Assembly: GCA_963676515.1 (NCBI GenBank)
Contig: OY781061.1
Location: forward strand, 186,001 to 250,000
DNA: 64,000 nt
Direction of reading: 5' to 3'
Origin: G963667145 sp963676515 [NCBI: Candidatus Cloacimonadota bacterium]
Lineage (GTDB): Bacteria > Cloacimonadota > Cloacimonadia > G963667145
The notes beneath the pieces were generated by a model. That model was not told the origin of the DNA. It made no database searches and saw only the letters and a program-made list of their open reading frames with translations. Position 1 is the first letter of the stretch. Each line of letters begins with the position of its first letter. Position numbers and translations under genes: made by a program. Shown one piece after another: positions 43,842 to 53,824 of this stretch.

Positions 43842-44612
43842 TTAACGAGATAAACCTTTGCTGGATTTCAAGGCAAAATCCAAAAAAGTCAACTGTTCAG
43901 GCGAAAGTTGTTCCCTTTTTTGCTCGTAAATGTTCTTTGCTTCTGTGAAAGTAATTTTGGAATAGTAAAAAGATTTGAAAATATCTTTTATGCCTTTGAT
44001 AGCTTCTTTGCTCAGCCCTTTTCTCTCCAAACCTACTTGATTCAAAGATTTGACTTTGTAAGGAAACCCTGCACCTTTGGTATATGGAGGCACATCTTTG
44101 GTAATACCAGAGTTGCCGCCAATAAAAGCGTAAGCACCTATTTTTACGAATTGGCTCACACCACACTGACCACCCACAACTACATGGTCGCCTATCTCCA
44201 CATGACCTGCGATGTTACCAGAGTTGGCTATCACGACTCCATCACCGACGATACAGTCGTGTGCTAGATGGACATAAGACATTATCAGATTGCCCGAGCC
44301 GATTTTGGTGGCTACTTCGTCATTTGTAGAGCGGTGAATAGTGACAAACTCTCTGATTTGATTGTCATCTCCTATCTCTACGCCAGCGGTGGTTCCATCG
44401 TCTTTGAGGTCTTGCGATTTCACGCCTATCACTGCAAAAGAATAGATGTGGTTATTTTTACCGATTTTAACATTTTCTTTGATAAGAGCGGAAGACTCTA
44501 CCACCGTATTATCACCAATTTCCACATTCGAGCCGACAATTGCAAAAGGACCTATTCGCACATTTTTGCCCAAACGGGCACCTTTATCTACGATAGCAGT
44601 CGGATGGATCAT
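43842..44612 (-). CDS. lpxA: UDP-N-acetylglucosamine acyltransferase LpxA
   Basis: 256-aa left-handed beta-helix acyltransferase for the first step of lipid A synthesis. Hexapeptide repeats (ARLGKNVRIGPFAIVGSNV), the catalytic His region MSYVHLAHDC, and the IGGNSGITKDVPPYT segment are in place. The ATG overlaps the lpxC-fabZ stop (ATGA). Cytoplasmic. Operon with lpxD and lpxC-fabZ. Confidence 0.97.
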   Translation of the reverse strand: MIHPTAIVDKGARLGKNVRIGPFAIVGSNVEIGDNTVVESSALIKENVKIGKNNHIYSFAVIGVKSQDLKDDGTTAGVEIGDDNQIREFVTIHRSTNDEVATKIGSGNLIMSYVHLAHDCIVGDGVVIANSGNIAGHVEIGDHVVVGGQCGVSQFVKIGAYAFIGGNSGITKDVPPYTKGAGFPYKVKSLNQVGLERKGLSKEAIKGIKDIFKSFYYSKITFTEAKNIYEQKREQLSPEQLTFLDFALKSSKGLSR

Positions 44613-46006
44613 CTTATTACTACCTGTGCCAGCAGATCTGCCTCTGCCGCTAATTTGTTGCCCACAAAAGCTTTACCCGACATCTTGCAAATATTTCTCC
44701 TCAGGGAAATGACCTCTAGCTCCATACGCATCGTGTCGCCAGGTCTTACCTGACTACGGAAACGCACTTTGTCCATACCTGCGAAAAGCACCAATTTGCT
44801 GGTTGGATCTTCCTCAGCGTTCAAGAGCATCAATCCCCCTGTCTGAGCTAAAGCCTCCACGATCATCACTCCAGGCATTATTGGCTTTCCAGGGAAATGC
44901 CCCATAAAACAAGGCTCGTTGAAAGTAACATTTTTTATGCCCACGATTCGCTTTCCTGTTTCAAATTCGATAATCTTATCCACCATCAAAAAAGGGTAGC
45001 GATGCGGTAATATTTTTTGGATCGCATCAATATCAAACACGATCCCTTTGGTTCTTTTTTCTTGAAATTTTTTCTCTAGCTGCTGCTTTTGATAGATGCC
45101 TCGCAATTTTTTTACCAGCTCGATATTGGTCTTGTGTCCCGAGCGAGCCGCCAAAATATGCCCTTTGATAGGAATACCCAGCAGTGCCAAATCGCCGATA
45201 AGGTCTAGAGCTTTGTGCCTAACGAACTCGTTACTAAACCGAAGAGTCGTGCCGTTGAGCAATCCACCCTCATCTACTTTGATAGCAGAGGTAAATCCAA
45301 AAAGTTTCTCTAACTTTTTAATCTCATCTTTATCTTTTTGGGGATCGGCTACCACCACAGCAGAATCTAAAGAACCGCCTTTAATAAGCCCCATCTCTTT
45401 GAGTTTAACAATCTCATCCACGAAACAAAAAGTCCTCGCTGGGGCAAACTGCTCTTCAAATAAATCCATCGAGGGAAACCAAGTGTATTGCGTGGGCACA
45501 CAAGAGTGATTGTAATCTACCATGAAGGTTATTTTTAGCTTGTCCGAGGGCGTGATGATGACATCCACATTATCCTCTGGAGATGAGAAGCTAACTGGCT
45601 CGGTCAGACCAAAATACTCTCTTTCAGCGTCTTGCTCCACTATGCCCGCTTTTTTGAGCATCTCGACAAAAGGTAAAGCACTACCGTCTGCCACTGGCAC
45701 CTCTGGACCGTCTATCTCGATAATGACATTGTCGATGTCCATACCTTTTACTGCTGCCAAAATATGCTCAGTGGTCGCTATAGAAGCTCTGCCATCACTA
45801 ATAGTAGTGCCTCTAGAGATATCCACCACATGGTCAATGTCCGCCAATATCTCTGGCGAGCCGTCCAAATCGATCCTTCTGAAAACAATACCTGTATCAT
45901 CTGCGGCAGGCGTGAAACGAACAGTCGCCTTTACCCCTAAATGAAGACCTAGACCCGTATAGCTATCACTAATCTTCCTAATAGTTCTTTTCATCTCAGT
46001 AATCAT
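44609..46006 (-). CDS. lpxC-fabZ: Bifunctional LpxC-FabZ
   Basis: 465-aa fusion. Residues 1-305 are LpxC, the Zn deacetylase committing to lipid A: TTEHILAAVKGMDID, KALDLIGDLALLG, and AARSGHKTN. Residues 315-465 are FabZ, the 3-hydroxyacyl-ACP dehydratase: LPHRYPFLMVDKI with catalytic His, and GHFPGKPIMPGVMIVEALAQ. Known FCB-type fusion coupling lipid A and fatty acid pathways. Starts 12 nt after lpxD; AAAGG upstream of the ATG. Confidence 0.97.
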   Translation of the reverse strand: MITEMKRTIRKISDSYTGLGLHLGVKATVRFTPAADDTGIVFRRIDLDGSPEILADIDHVVDISRGTTISDGRASIATTEHILAAVKGMDIDNVIIEIDGPEVPVADGSALPFVEMLKKAGIVEQDAEREYFGLTEPVSFSSPEDNVDVIITPSDKLKITFMVDYNHSCVPTQYTWFPSMDLFEEQFAPARTFCFVDEIVKLKEMGLIKGGSLDSAVVVADPQKDKDEIKKLEKLFGFTSAIKVDEGGLLNGTTLRFSNEFVRHKALDLIGDLALLGIPIKGHILAARSGHKTNIELVKKLRGIYQKQQLEKKFQEKRTKGIVFDIDAIQKILPHRYPFLMVDKIIEFETGKRIVGIKNVTFNEPCFMGHFPGKPIMPGVMIVEALAQTGGLMLLNAEEDPTSKLVLFAGMDKVRFRSQVRPGDTMRMELEVISLRRNICKMSGKAFVGNKLAAEADLLAQVVIR

Positions 46007-46018
46007 ATTAACAGCCTT

Positions 46019-46981
46019 TTATTTTTTTAATAACTTCTTCAATCTAGGAAGTAACTTTGGTAACTGCCTTTGGGAGATCAAGATTCGCTTCTGATCACTA
46101 GCACTCACCGCAGGACTTCCCCAAACCTCTCCACCATCGGGAACATCTTTCAACACGCCAGACTGAGCACCGATCCTAGAGTAGCTACCAATCGTCATAT
46201 GACCAGCTGTCCCCACTTGACCTGCTATATACACAAAATCACCCACCTTCGTATGACCAGCTAGACCTACTTGAGCACAAAGGCAACAGCCCTTACCAAC
46301 CGTACAGTTATGTCCTATTTGCACCAGATTGTCTAGCTTAGTACCATCACCGATGGTGGTAGCACCCAAAGTGCCACGGTCTACCTTGCTGCCAGCACCT
46401 ATCTCCACATCGTTGCCGATTATCACCGTGCCCAGCTGAGGCACCTTGTGTTGCACTCCGTCTTGATACAAAAACCCAAAACCGTCCGAGCCCAGCACAG
46501 CTCCAGAGTGAATGATAACATTATCGCCTATCTGAGTGCCTTCATAAATCGTGACATTCGGATAGATAAGAGCTTTTTTGCCAATAGTGACATTCGCCCC
46601 TACACTCACAAACTCGCCGATAGTAGCACCTTCCCCTATTTTAGCAGAAGCATCTATACTCGCCTTGTCGCTAATTTTTTTAGATTCCTCTGGTAAAAAA
46701 ATAGATTTAACAATCTGCAAAAAAGTAAAATGTGGATTTTTTGCCTTAATAATATTCAGCTCAACATCCAAAGCAAAATCTTGCGGAACGATTACCAAAC
46801 CAGCCTTACTCTTCAGTAAATCGCCTTTGTACTTTTCTTGCTGATAAAAGCACAACGAGTTTTCGTTGGCTTCCTCTAGAGTTGCTACATTATCGATATT
46901 AGCTGGACTTTTTTCTTCCAAAAACAAAGAAAGTCCACCAGCTATCTCGCGGGTGGACTTCTTTATGCTAAAAATTTTCAT
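46019..46981 (-). CDS. lpxD: UDP-3-O-acylglucosamine N-acyltransferase LpxD
   Basis: 320-aa beta-helix acyltransferase, third step of lipid A synthesis. An N-terminal uridine-binding domain (residues 1-95) precedes hexapeptide repeats ([19 protein letters not shown]); [23 protein letters not shown] gives the catalytic region, and the C-terminal helix is short. Follows the Skp-like gene (14-nt gap), as in many Gram-negatives. Ribosome site weak. Confidence 0.96.
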   Translation of the reverse strand: MKIFSIKKSTREIAGGLSLFLEEKSPANIDNVATLEEANENSLCFYQQEKYKGDLLKSKAGLVIVPQDFALDVELNIIKAKNPHFTFLQIVKSIFLPEESKKISDKASIDASAKIGEGATIGEFVSVGANVTIGKKALIYPNVTIYEGTQIGDNVIIHSGAVLGSDGFGFLYQDGVQHKVPQLGTVIIGNDVEIGAGSKVDRGTLGATTIGDGTKLDNLVQIGHNCTVGKGCCLCAQVGLAGHTKVGDFVYIAGQVGTAGHMTIGSYSRIGAQSGVLKDVPDGGEVWGSPAVSASDQKRILISQRQLPKLLPRLKKLLKK

Positions 46982-46997
46982 GTTTTAATTCACTAAA

Positions 46998-47483
46998 CTA
47001 ATTTAGCTTTTCCAACATCTTCTGGGTTACATCGTACTTTTCGCTAGAAAAAACGATCTTACCAGAAACCACATCGAACACAATGTCATAACCATTTTCT
47101 TTGGCTATCTTATCCACCTTGTCCAAAATCGGTTGCAAAAGCTCTTCTTGCTTCTTAGTCAATTTCTTTTGTACCTTGTCCGAGAGAGCACGGTAGTCGC
47201 TCATTTTTCTTTGCAACTCCTCTTCCATCTTTTGGATGTCAGCCTCTGATGCGGTTTTAGCATCGCCTTGGTACTTTGTCTGCAAATCTTTAATCTCTTG
47301 CTCCAAGCTCTCAATTTTTGCCGTTTGCCTCTTATAATCTCTTTGGAAAGCTTCTCTTGCTTTGATTATCTCATCAGATTTTTCGGCAATCTCGGCTGTG
47401 TTGATAGTCACTATCTTCGGACCATCCGCCAATAAAAAACTGACCGTTACACAAAAAAAAGCTACTAAAAATATTTTCTTCAA
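46998..47483 (-). CDS. OmpH/Skp-family periplasmic chaperone
   Basis: 161-aa protein with signal peptide (MKKIFLVAFFCVTVSFLLA), a beta strand, a long charged coiled-coil helix (about residues 45-120, rich in K, E and Q), and the short return strand DIVFDVVSGKIVF. This is the Skp (OmpH) layout; Skp holds unfolded outer-membrane proteins. TTG start with GGGAGA upstream. Located directly before lpxD, its usual neighbour. Confidence 0.93.
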   Translation of the reverse strand: MKKIFLVAFFCVTVSFLLADGPKIVTINTAEIAEKSDEIIKAREAFQRDYKRQTAKIESLEQEIKDLQTKYQGDAKTASEADIQKMEEELQRKMSDYRALSDKVQKKLTKKQEELLQPILDKVDKIAKENGYDIVFDVVSGKIVFSSEKYDVTQKMLEKLN

Positions 47484-47501
47484 AACATCTCCCTTTTGGG
47501 T

Positions 47502-47693
47502 TTATACCACTTTTTCTACTTTACCCGCACGCAAACAAGAACTACAAATCTTGATTTTTTTCACCTGATTGTTTATCATCGCTCTCATAGAATGCAAATT
47601 CGGTTTAAACCTTCTTTTCGTCTTATTCAAAGCATGGGATCTGTTATTTCCTACTTGGGCTACTTTGCCACAAACATCACATTTTCTAGACAT
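47502..47693 (-). CDS. rpmB: 50S ribosomal protein L28
   Basis: 63-aa L28 with core [19 protein letters not shown] and two CxxC pairs, CDVC (residues 5-8) and CSSC near the C-terminus, so it is the zinc-binding form. AAGGAG lies upstream. It stands alone between a terminator and the skp-lpx genes; no rpmG next to it. Binds 23S rRNA in the large subunit. Confidence 0.96.
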   Translation of the reverse strand: MSRKCDVCGKVAQVGNNRSHALNKTKRRFKPNLHSMRAMINNQVKKIKICSSCLRAGKVEKVV

Positions 47694-47730
47694 CCTTCTG
47701 CATCTCCTTCATTAGATTTTCTTTCCAAGA

Positions 47731-47763
47731 AAAAAAGTTGTCAGTCAGTGACAAGCATTTTTT
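47731..47763 (-). terminator. Terminator between dihydroorotase-like gene and rpmB
   Basis: CTTGTCA pairs with TGACAA across a 5-nt loop, followed on the minus strand by a T-run; an A-run precedes it, so it may work both ways. An operator role is possible but less likely. Confidence 0.6.
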
Positions 47764-47850
47764 CCTATTTTGTTTTATTCTCCAGAAAAGCGGAAAATTA
47801 ATTCACTAATTTTTCTCTCTTCTATTTTTTAAAAAGGAATCCACTATTGT

Positions 47851-49185
47851 TTAGGATTTGCTACCTTCTCTTTTTAATAATCTGCCCGCACCCTTTTCTC
47901 CAACGAGTTTTTCATCATAAACCAACTGCCCCCGCAAAAATGTTTGCCTTAATTTACACTTAAATTCCCGACCTACAAATGGAGAATATTTTCCTTTGCT
48001 TAGTAAATCTTTTTCGTTCATTAAATAAATTTGCTCTGTATCAAATACTGCAAAGTCAGCATCAGTGCCAACTTCTAAAGAACCTTTTTGCGGATACAAA
48101 CCGTACCGTTCAGCAGCCCCTTTGCTGGTCAAACGAACTAATTCTTGGTAAGAAATCTTGCCCGTAAGATAAAATTCATCCACAACATAATTCAGAAAAG
48201 TTTGTGTTCCAGGAATGCCACAATAAATTTTGGAAAAATCTGCAAATTCCTTCTCCGTTTCCCAAACACAACCTGCGTGGTCGGTAGCCAAAAAATCTAA
48301 ATCTTGCAAATTATTCCGCAAATAATCTCTATCGGCTTTATCTTTGACGGAAGGTGCTGTCTTGAGTCTTCCCAATAGTTGCTCATAATCGTCTTGGCTA
48401 AATTGCAGATAATGCGGACAAGATTCTCCAGAAATATCTTTGCCCTGATTTTTAGCCGCCTTTATCTTTTCTACTGCATCTTGAGTGGAAATATGGACAA
48501 TGTGAACTCTGTTGTTTTGCATTGCTTCTATAATCTTGCTCACTGCCACAGTTTCCGCTTTTGCTGGTCTACTGGGAACATAATTTTTCCAGTTCTTTAA
48601 CTCTTCTGGTGTAAATCGGGACGAAGCGTCGGCAATCGTTTGGGCGTCCTCAGAATGAAACGCAAAGAGCTTGTCGCTACCTTCAAAATCGGAGAAGATG
48701 CCCGCCAACTGCTCGTACGAAACCGCCTTAAAGGTGTCCATTCCCGAAATCGTATAAAGTTTAAACCCCACTACGCCATACTCCCAAAGCTTTTCCACAG
48801 TCGTTTTGTCGTAACCATCGCCTGTGATGCCTCCCCAAAAAGCGTAATCTACATAAGCATTTTCTCCGATAATCTGGTGCTTATTCTGGAAATTCGCCAC
48901 GCTGGTAACGGGAGGCAAGCTGGTGCACGGCATATCTATCACCGTAGTCACACCGCCAGCAGCAGCAGCGGCAGAACCTGTGGCAAAATCCTCCCTCTGG
49001 GTAAATCCCGGCTGATTGAAATGGACATGCGGATCTACACCACCTGGCAAGAGGAGCTTACCTTCCATATCGAAAACCTGCTCAAAATCTCCCTGAATCG
49101 GAGCGATGGACACTTGCTCTATCTTATCCGAAAAAGCGATGTAAACCAGCTTCTCGTCCACTTTGGCATTCATTATCAGTTTCAT
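47851..49185 (-). CDS. Dihydroorotase/allantoinase-family amidohydrolase
   Basis: 444-aa TIM-barrel amidohydrolase. Metal ligands: DPHVHF (PGGVDPHVHF), carbamylated Lys in VGFKLY, His in AFHSED and VHIVHIS, and Asp in ATDHAG. MPCTSLPPVT resembles the MPxNSxPP of allantoinases and dihydroorotases alike. Pyrimidine or purine catabolic/anabolic role cannot be settled; no other pyr gene nearby. AAAGGAAA upstream of the ATG. Followed by a terminator. Confidence 0.88.
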   Translation of the reverse strand: MKLIMNAKVDEKLVYIAFSDKIEQVSIAPIQGDFEQVFDMEGKLLLPGGVDPHVHFNQPGFTQREDFATGSAAAAAGGVTTVIDMPCTSLPPVTSVANFQNKHQIIGENAYVDYAFWGGITGDGYDKTTVEKLWEYGVVGFKLYTISGMDTFKAVSYEQLAGIFSDFEGSDKLFAFHSEDAQTIADASSRFTPEELKNWKNYVPSRPAKAETVAVSKIIEAMQNNRVHIVHISTQDAVEKIKAAKNQGKDISGESCPHYLQFSQDDYEQLLGRLKTAPSVKDKADRDYLRNNLQDLDFLATDHAGCVWETEKEFADFSKIYCGIPGTQTFLNYVVDEFYLTGKISYQELVRLTSKGAAERYGLYPQKGSLEVGTDADFAVFDTEQIYLMNEKDLLSKGKYSPFVGREFKCKLRQTFLRGQLVYDEKLVGEKGAGRLLKREGSKS

Positions 49186-49217
49186 AACCGTTTCCTTCTT
49201 TTTTCTTTTTTAATCCC

Positions 49218-50102
49218 TTAAAGATTCTTTAGCATCGTCTTGAATGCGTCTACGCCACTGCAATCTATATCCAACTTCAAGGTGTCTAAAATAGTATCTC
49301 CATCAGAATCTTTCAAGTCATAAAAAACAGCTTCCAGCCTATCGGTAGGGCAATAAGAATAGCTTTTTATTCTCAACTTATTTACAGTCCAACTAATTTC
49401 TTTCCCCACTTCATTGTAATCACTATCATAACCATACATATAAATGTAAAGACCTGAAACTGGAGATTCTACATCATAATCAATTTTTTCAAAAAAAGTA
49501 AGATCCTTTATTACAATCGAAACATCCCTATTCGTGTCCCTGTAAGAAATGAAATCACTTAACTCAATAGACACATTTTGTAAACTATCCAAAGTATAAT
49601 CAGCATCTTTGTAATAATAATTTATCCTAGCTTTTTTATTATTTTCATTTATGCCATCTTTACCTGCCAAAATAAGACTAACATTACTATCAAAATCAGA
49701 ATTTAATTTTGGAAAACTACCTATATTATATGAGTAAGTGTCTTTATCTCCTAGCAAAAGCAAATTATCTCTCACCATATAATTTTGCTCAACTTCTTCT
49801 CCAAGAAAGTTATTCCATTTAACACTCTTCTTAACAGAATCGTAGGTAAAAGAACTCTCAAAATTAAATGCATTATTAAGTTCATAACAAAACTTTACGG
49901 TATTACCTTGAAATGTAAATAATACAAATTCGTCTCCCCAACTCCCCTCAAAAGGTGTGGTGTTATCAATAACTGTGGTGTCTTCTGTAGATGTGGTGTC
50001 CACAACAAGTGTATTCTTGTCATCATTATCATTCCCAAAGATATTACACCCACAAAAAGCTATCAACAGAACAACAAAAAGCAACAAACTTAATTTCTTC
50101 AT
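49218..50102 (-). CDS. Hypothetical lipoprotein
   Basis: 294-aa protein starting MKKLSLLLFVVLLIAFCGC, a signal peptide with a Cys lipid-attachment candidate in AFCGC. A Thr/Asp-rich linker (VVDTTSTEDTTVIDNTT) follows, then a beta-rich domain (residues 50-290) opening FEGSWGDEFVLF. Start at 50102 preferred over a TTG 12 nt upstream. No recognised domain. Probably surface or periplasm anchored. Separated by 13 nt from transketolase upstream. Confidence 0.75.
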   Translation of the reverse strand: MKKLSLLLFVVLLIAFCGCNIFGNDNDDKNTLVVDTTSTEDTTVIDNTTPFEGSWGDEFVLFTFQGNTVKFCYELNNAFNFESSFTYDSVKKSVKWNNFLGEEVEQNYMVRDNLLLLGDKDTYSYNIGSFPKLNSDFDSNVSLILAGKDGINENNKKARINYYYKDADYTLDSLQNVSIELSDFISYRDTNRDVSIVIKDLTFFEKIDYDVESPVSGLYIYMYGYDSDYNEVGKEISWTVNKLRIKSYSYCPTDRLEAVFYDLKDSDGDTILDTLKLDIDCSGVDAFKTMLKNL

Positions 50103-50127
50103 TTTCTTTTCCAATTTTTTAATATTT

Positions 50128-52065
50128 CTAGTCTAAAAGTTTTTTAGCTTTTGCGGCGATGAACTCCGCAGTGAGTCCATAGTGCTTCATCAGCTCCCAC
50201 GGTGCTGCCGACTGCCCGAAGCTGTCTTCCACCCCTACCATATCAAATTTAGCGTCGCATCCCATTTCCAGAAGCTTCCCTGCTACCATATTGCCAAAGC
50301 CACCCTTTTGGTGCTCCTCGGCTGTAACTATCACTTTTGTTTTCCCGCTTATTTTTTTGAGAGCTTTTGTGTCAAAAGGCTTGATGCTAGAATAATTGAG
50401 CACGACAGATTTCAGCCCAAACTCTTTGCCCAAAATCCAAGCTGCTCGCAAAGATTCTGGCACCATTATGCCGCAAGCCACAAAGCAAACATCAACATCT
50501 TCTATCTCGGATTTATCGGCAAATTCACAAGAGAAAGCGTCGACAAAATTCTGCTTTTCACCCAAATATTTATACAGAGTCGCTCTGCCCACAGCGAAAG
50601 GAGTCTGACTCGTGGTAACAGACGGAGTATCGACCCTGCCATAACGAATATACACTGGGCCTTCTATTTCGATGGAGGCTTGTGTCGCCTTGATGGTCTG
50701 ATAATAGTCCGCAGGTGTCAAGAAAGTGATGCCCGGCAGGTATCCAACGATAGCAATGTCTTCCAACGCCTGATGCGTAGCTCCGTCTTCGCCTACCGTG
50801 ATGCCCGAGTGCGAGGCTGCTATCTTGGCGTTCATACCACCATAAGCAATAGAAGTGTGGAGTTGGTCGTAAGCCCTGCCAGAAGTAAACATTCCGAAGC
50901 TACTGAAGAAAGGGATGTCGCCATCTTTGCTCATCCCAGCTGCCACTGAAGTTCCGCTTTGCTCGGCGATGCCCATAGAGAAGAACCTTTTTTTGCGGTC
51001 AGGACGACCTTTGATAAATTGATCTATCTTCACCGAGCCAGACAAATCTGATCCGATAGTGCAAACTTTTTCGTTCTTGGTGTCGGCTAAAGCTTGCCCA
51101 AATCCAGAGCGAGTGGCTTTCATCTCCACTTTCATCACGCCTTGGGCATTCCACCAATATTTTTGGCTAAACTTTGGCATCTGCTCTTCCAAGCCTTTTT
51201 CGACTTTAGTCTGAAAATCTGCCGAAACTTTACGCATCCGTGCTACGCCGAGACCTTGCGAGCCTATCTCCTGCAAAGCTTTCTCCAGTTCTGCTTCGTT
51301 AGGAGTCCTGCCATGCCAGCCAGCTTGATTTTCCATAAAGCTGACACCTTTGCCTTTGACAGTTTTTGCGATAAGAACTGATGGTTTATTTTTTACAGCT
51401 AAAGCTTTGTCATAACTGCTCATCACTTCTTCCAAATTATGCCCATCGCATTCAAAAACTTCCCATCCGAAAGCTCTATATTTCGCAGACAAATCGCCAA
51501 TGCTCATCACATCTTCCACATTGCCATCGATTTGCAAACCATTTTTATCGACTATTCCGATCAAATTGTCCAATTTATGATGACTAGCTGCCATTACAGC
51601 TTCCCAGATTTGACCTTCTTGTTGTTCGCCATCTCCCATTAGGCAAAAAACATTCCGCTCTTTACCATTCATCTTGGCTGCACAAGCATCACCCACGGCT
51701 ACGGACAGACCTTGCCCCAAAGAGCCGCAAGACAGTTCCACACCGGGGACTTTGTGACGATCGGGATGACCTTGGAAATGGCTACCCAACTTGCGTAAAG
51801 TAGCAACCTCTTCCATAGGGTAATAGCCAAGTTCTGCTAAAACCACATACCACAAGGGGGCTTTGTGCCCTGCCGACAAATAAAATCGATCCCTGTCCAA
51901 CCAATTTGGCTTCTGAGGATCATATTTCATCTTGGCATAAGCTCCCAACATCAGTTCCACGCCCGATAAACTTCCTCCACTGTGCCCTGAACCTGCACAA
52001 TGCAAAGCTATCAAAATGTTTGCTCGGATGCGTTTGGATATTTCAACTAAATTTTTTTCTTGCAT
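50128..52065 (-). CDS. tkt: Transketolase
   Basis: 645-aa ThDP enzyme moving two-carbon units between sugar phosphates. ThDP-binding GDGEQQEGQIWEAVMAA and KNGLQIDG are in the N-terminal half; GISVGEDGATHQ-like (SGITVGEDGATHQALED) and YIRYGR in the second. Complete and of normal length. Start at 52065 is supported by GGAG 9 nt upstream; an earlier in-frame codon lacks this. Links glycolysis with pentose phosphates. Confidence 0.95.
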   Translation of the reverse strand: MQEKNLVEISKRIRANILIALHCAGSGHSGGSLSGVELMLGAYAKMKYDPQKPNWLDRDRFYLSAGHKAPLWYVVLAELGYYPMEEVATLRKLGSHFQGHPDRHKVPGVELSCGSLGQGLSVAVGDACAAKMNGKERNVFCLMGDGEQQEGQIWEAVMAASHHKLDNLIGIVDKNGLQIDGNVEDVMSIGDLSAKYRAFGWEVFECDGHNLEEVMSSYDKALAVKNKPSVLIAKTVKGKGVSFMENQAGWHGRTPNEAELEKALQEIGSQGLGVARMRKVSADFQTKVEKGLEEQMPKFSQKYWWNAQGVMKVEMKATRSGFGQALADTKNEKVCTIGSDLSGSVKIDQFIKGRPDRKKRFFSMGIAEQSGTSVAAGMSKDGDIPFFSSFGMFTSGRAYDQLHTSIAYGGMNAKIAASHSGITVGEDGATHQALEDIAIVGYLPGITFLTPADYYQTIKATQASIEIEGPVYIRYGRVDTPSVTTSQTPFAVGRATLYKYLGEKQNFVDAFSCEFADKSEIEDVDVCFVACGIMVPESLRAAWILGKEFGLKSVVLNYSSIKPFDTKALKKISGKTKVIVTAEEHQKGGFGNMVAGKLLEMGCDAKFDMVGVEDSFGQSAAPWELMKHYGLTAEFIAAKAKKLLD

Positions 52066-52160
52066 AATTTGCTTCTCCACTATTTTTTGCATAAATTTTT
52101 ATTTTCATTATGAAATTTTGTTAAACTGAAATTATTTTTAAAAGATAAAAGGAAGAAATT

Positions 52161-52832
52161 TTGTCAAAAAGAAACTGGATAATTATTTTTGTTCTCTGTG
52201 TCGGCACTCTTTTGGCTTGGACGACAGAGGTAGATTTGTATATTAGCTCACTATTTTATGAGAAATCTTGGCTTTACCGGGATATTTCCCCGTGGGTGCA
52301 GATGAAAAACTGGGGCGTATGGCCACCAAATAGCCTGGGATTTTTAGCTCTGCTTGTCTTCATCTTGGGATTTTTCAAAAAGAACTTACAACTATTCCGC
52401 CGAACATCTCTGTTTCTGGTTATTGTTATCTTGCTCGGACCAGGACTTGTGGTAAACTCTATTTTCAAAGAGAACTACGGCAGACCAAGACCCAGACAAA
52501 TTGAAGAGTTTGGCGGCGAAAAACAGTTTACCAAAGCATGGGTTTACTCTGCACAAAACGGTCACTCTTTCCCCTCGGGTCACTCAGCCATCGCCTTTTA
52601 TCTCATCAGTTTATACTACATTTTCAAAAAAAACAAAAAGAAAATTGCCAACTGGTGCTTTTGGGCAGGAATAGCCTATGGAGTACTGATGAGCCTCACT
52701 AGAATTGTGCAAGGTGCTCATTTTTTCAGCGACTGCTTATGGTCGTTTGGCATGGTTTGGCTCACTTGTGAGATAGCCTCTGGGTGGATACTAAAAGAGC
52801 CAAAATTAAAAAAGCAGGTAAATAGTTTATGA
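52161..52832 (+). CDS. PAP2-family membrane phosphatase
   Basis: 223-aa membrane protein with several TM segments and the three PAP2 motifs: KENYGRPRP, PSGHSA (with the catalytic His pair region), and RIVQGAHFFSD. Related enzymes dephosphorylate undecaprenyl or phosphatidyl phosphates, or lipid A. TTG start with GAAGAAA upstream. The stop overlaps aroC (ATGA). Substrate unknown. Confidence 0.92.
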   Translation: MSKRNWIIIFVLCVGTLLAWTTEVDLYISSLFYEKSWLYRDISPWVQMKNWGVWPPNSLGFLALLVFILGFFKKNLQLFRRTSLFLVIVILLGPGLVVNSIFKENYGRPRPRQIEEFGGEKQFTKAWVYSAQNGHSFPSGHSAIAFYLISLYYIFKKNKKKIANWCFWAGIAYGVLMSLTRIVQGAHFFSDCLWSFGMVWLTCEIASGWILKEPKLKKQVNSL

Positions 52833-53818
52833 ATCAATTCGGACAAAATTTCAGGATCAGCATTTTTGGCAGATCTCACGGGGCTTGCGTAGGCATCACC
52901 ATCGACGGTGTTCCCGTCGGTATTCCTTTGCAAGAAGAAGATTTCGCATGCGATCTGGACAGACGAAAAAGCGGAAAAGTCGGCACTACTCCGAGGATAG
53001 AGTCCGATTCGCCCCAAATAGTCAGCGGCACTCACCGGGGCTACACCAGTGGCGATCCCTTGACGATTATTTTTGCCAACCAAAACACAAAAAGCAAAGA
53101 TTACAGCAACCTAATCCTGCACCCGAGACCATCGCATGCAGATTTTGTCGCTAACAAAAAATATTCTGGCTACAACGACCCCGCAGGTGGAGGTCATTTT
53201 TCGGGACGCCTGACTCTGTGCCTAGTGGCTGCAGGAGTGGTAGCCAAAAAGGTTGCTAAAGACATTTGCTTTAAGAGCAAGATTTTATCAGTTGGAGGAG
53301 TTACGGATTCAGATAAAATTCAAGAACTTCTCGTAGCTACAGCAAAATCTGGCGACTCTTTGGGAGGAGTAGTCGAGACAAAAATAGACAACCTACCCGT
53401 TGGCTTGGGAGAACCTTTTTTTAATTCTTTGGAATCGATTATTGCTCATTTAGTCTTTTCTATCCCAGCGGTAAAAGCTCTGGAATTCGGAGCTGGAACG
53501 GCTGTCAGCGGCACAAAAGGAAGCGATAACAACGACAAAATAATCGATGAGCACGGAACGACCGCCACCAACAACGACGGCGGTATAGTCGGTGGTATCA
53601 GCAATGGCAACCAAATATTGTTTCGAAGCCACTTCAAACCGACACCATCGATAGGTTTGGCTCAAGAGAGCTACGATTTTGCTAAGAGGAGCATAAATCC
53701 CCTGCTAGTAAGCGGTAGGCACGACACCTGCCTTGTACTCCGAGCAGCCGTAGTGGTGGAGGCAGTAGCAGCCATTGCGATATCCGAGACACTCCTCTGG
53801 GCACACATAGGCAACTAA
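52829..53818 (+). CDS. aroC: Chorismate synthase
   Basis: 329-aa enzyme converting EPSP to chorismate with reduced FMN, the last common step of aromatic biosynthesis. Motifs: GRSHGACVG (His near residue 14), RADFVANKKYSG (as HADFVANKKYSG), GGHFSGR, and GRHDTCLVLRAAVVVEA at the end. Slightly shorter than the usual 350-360 residues but with both signature ends intact. Overlaps the PAP2 stop; other aro genes absent here. Confidence 0.95.
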   Translation: MNQFGQNFRISIFGRSHGACVGITIDGVPVGIPLQEEDFACDLDRRKSGKVGTTPRIESDSPQIVSGTHRGYTSGDPLTIIFANQNTKSKDYSNLILHPRPSHADFVANKKYSGYNDPAGGGHFSGRLTLCLVAAGVVAKKVAKDICFKSKILSVGGVTDSDKIQELLVATAKSGDSLGGVVETKIDNLPVGLGEPFFNSLESIIAHLVFSIPAVKALEFGAGTAVSGTKGSDNNDKIIDEHGTTATNNDGGIVGGISNGNQILFRSHFKPTPSIGLAQESYDFAKRSINPLLVSGRHDTCLVLRAAVVVEAVAAIAISETLLWAHIGN

Positions 53819-53824
53819 AAGAAC

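Noticed and set aside
47738-47754. TTGTCA...TGACAA palindrome as an operator
   Set aside because: Its A-run and T-run flanks and position after a stop codon fit a terminator better.
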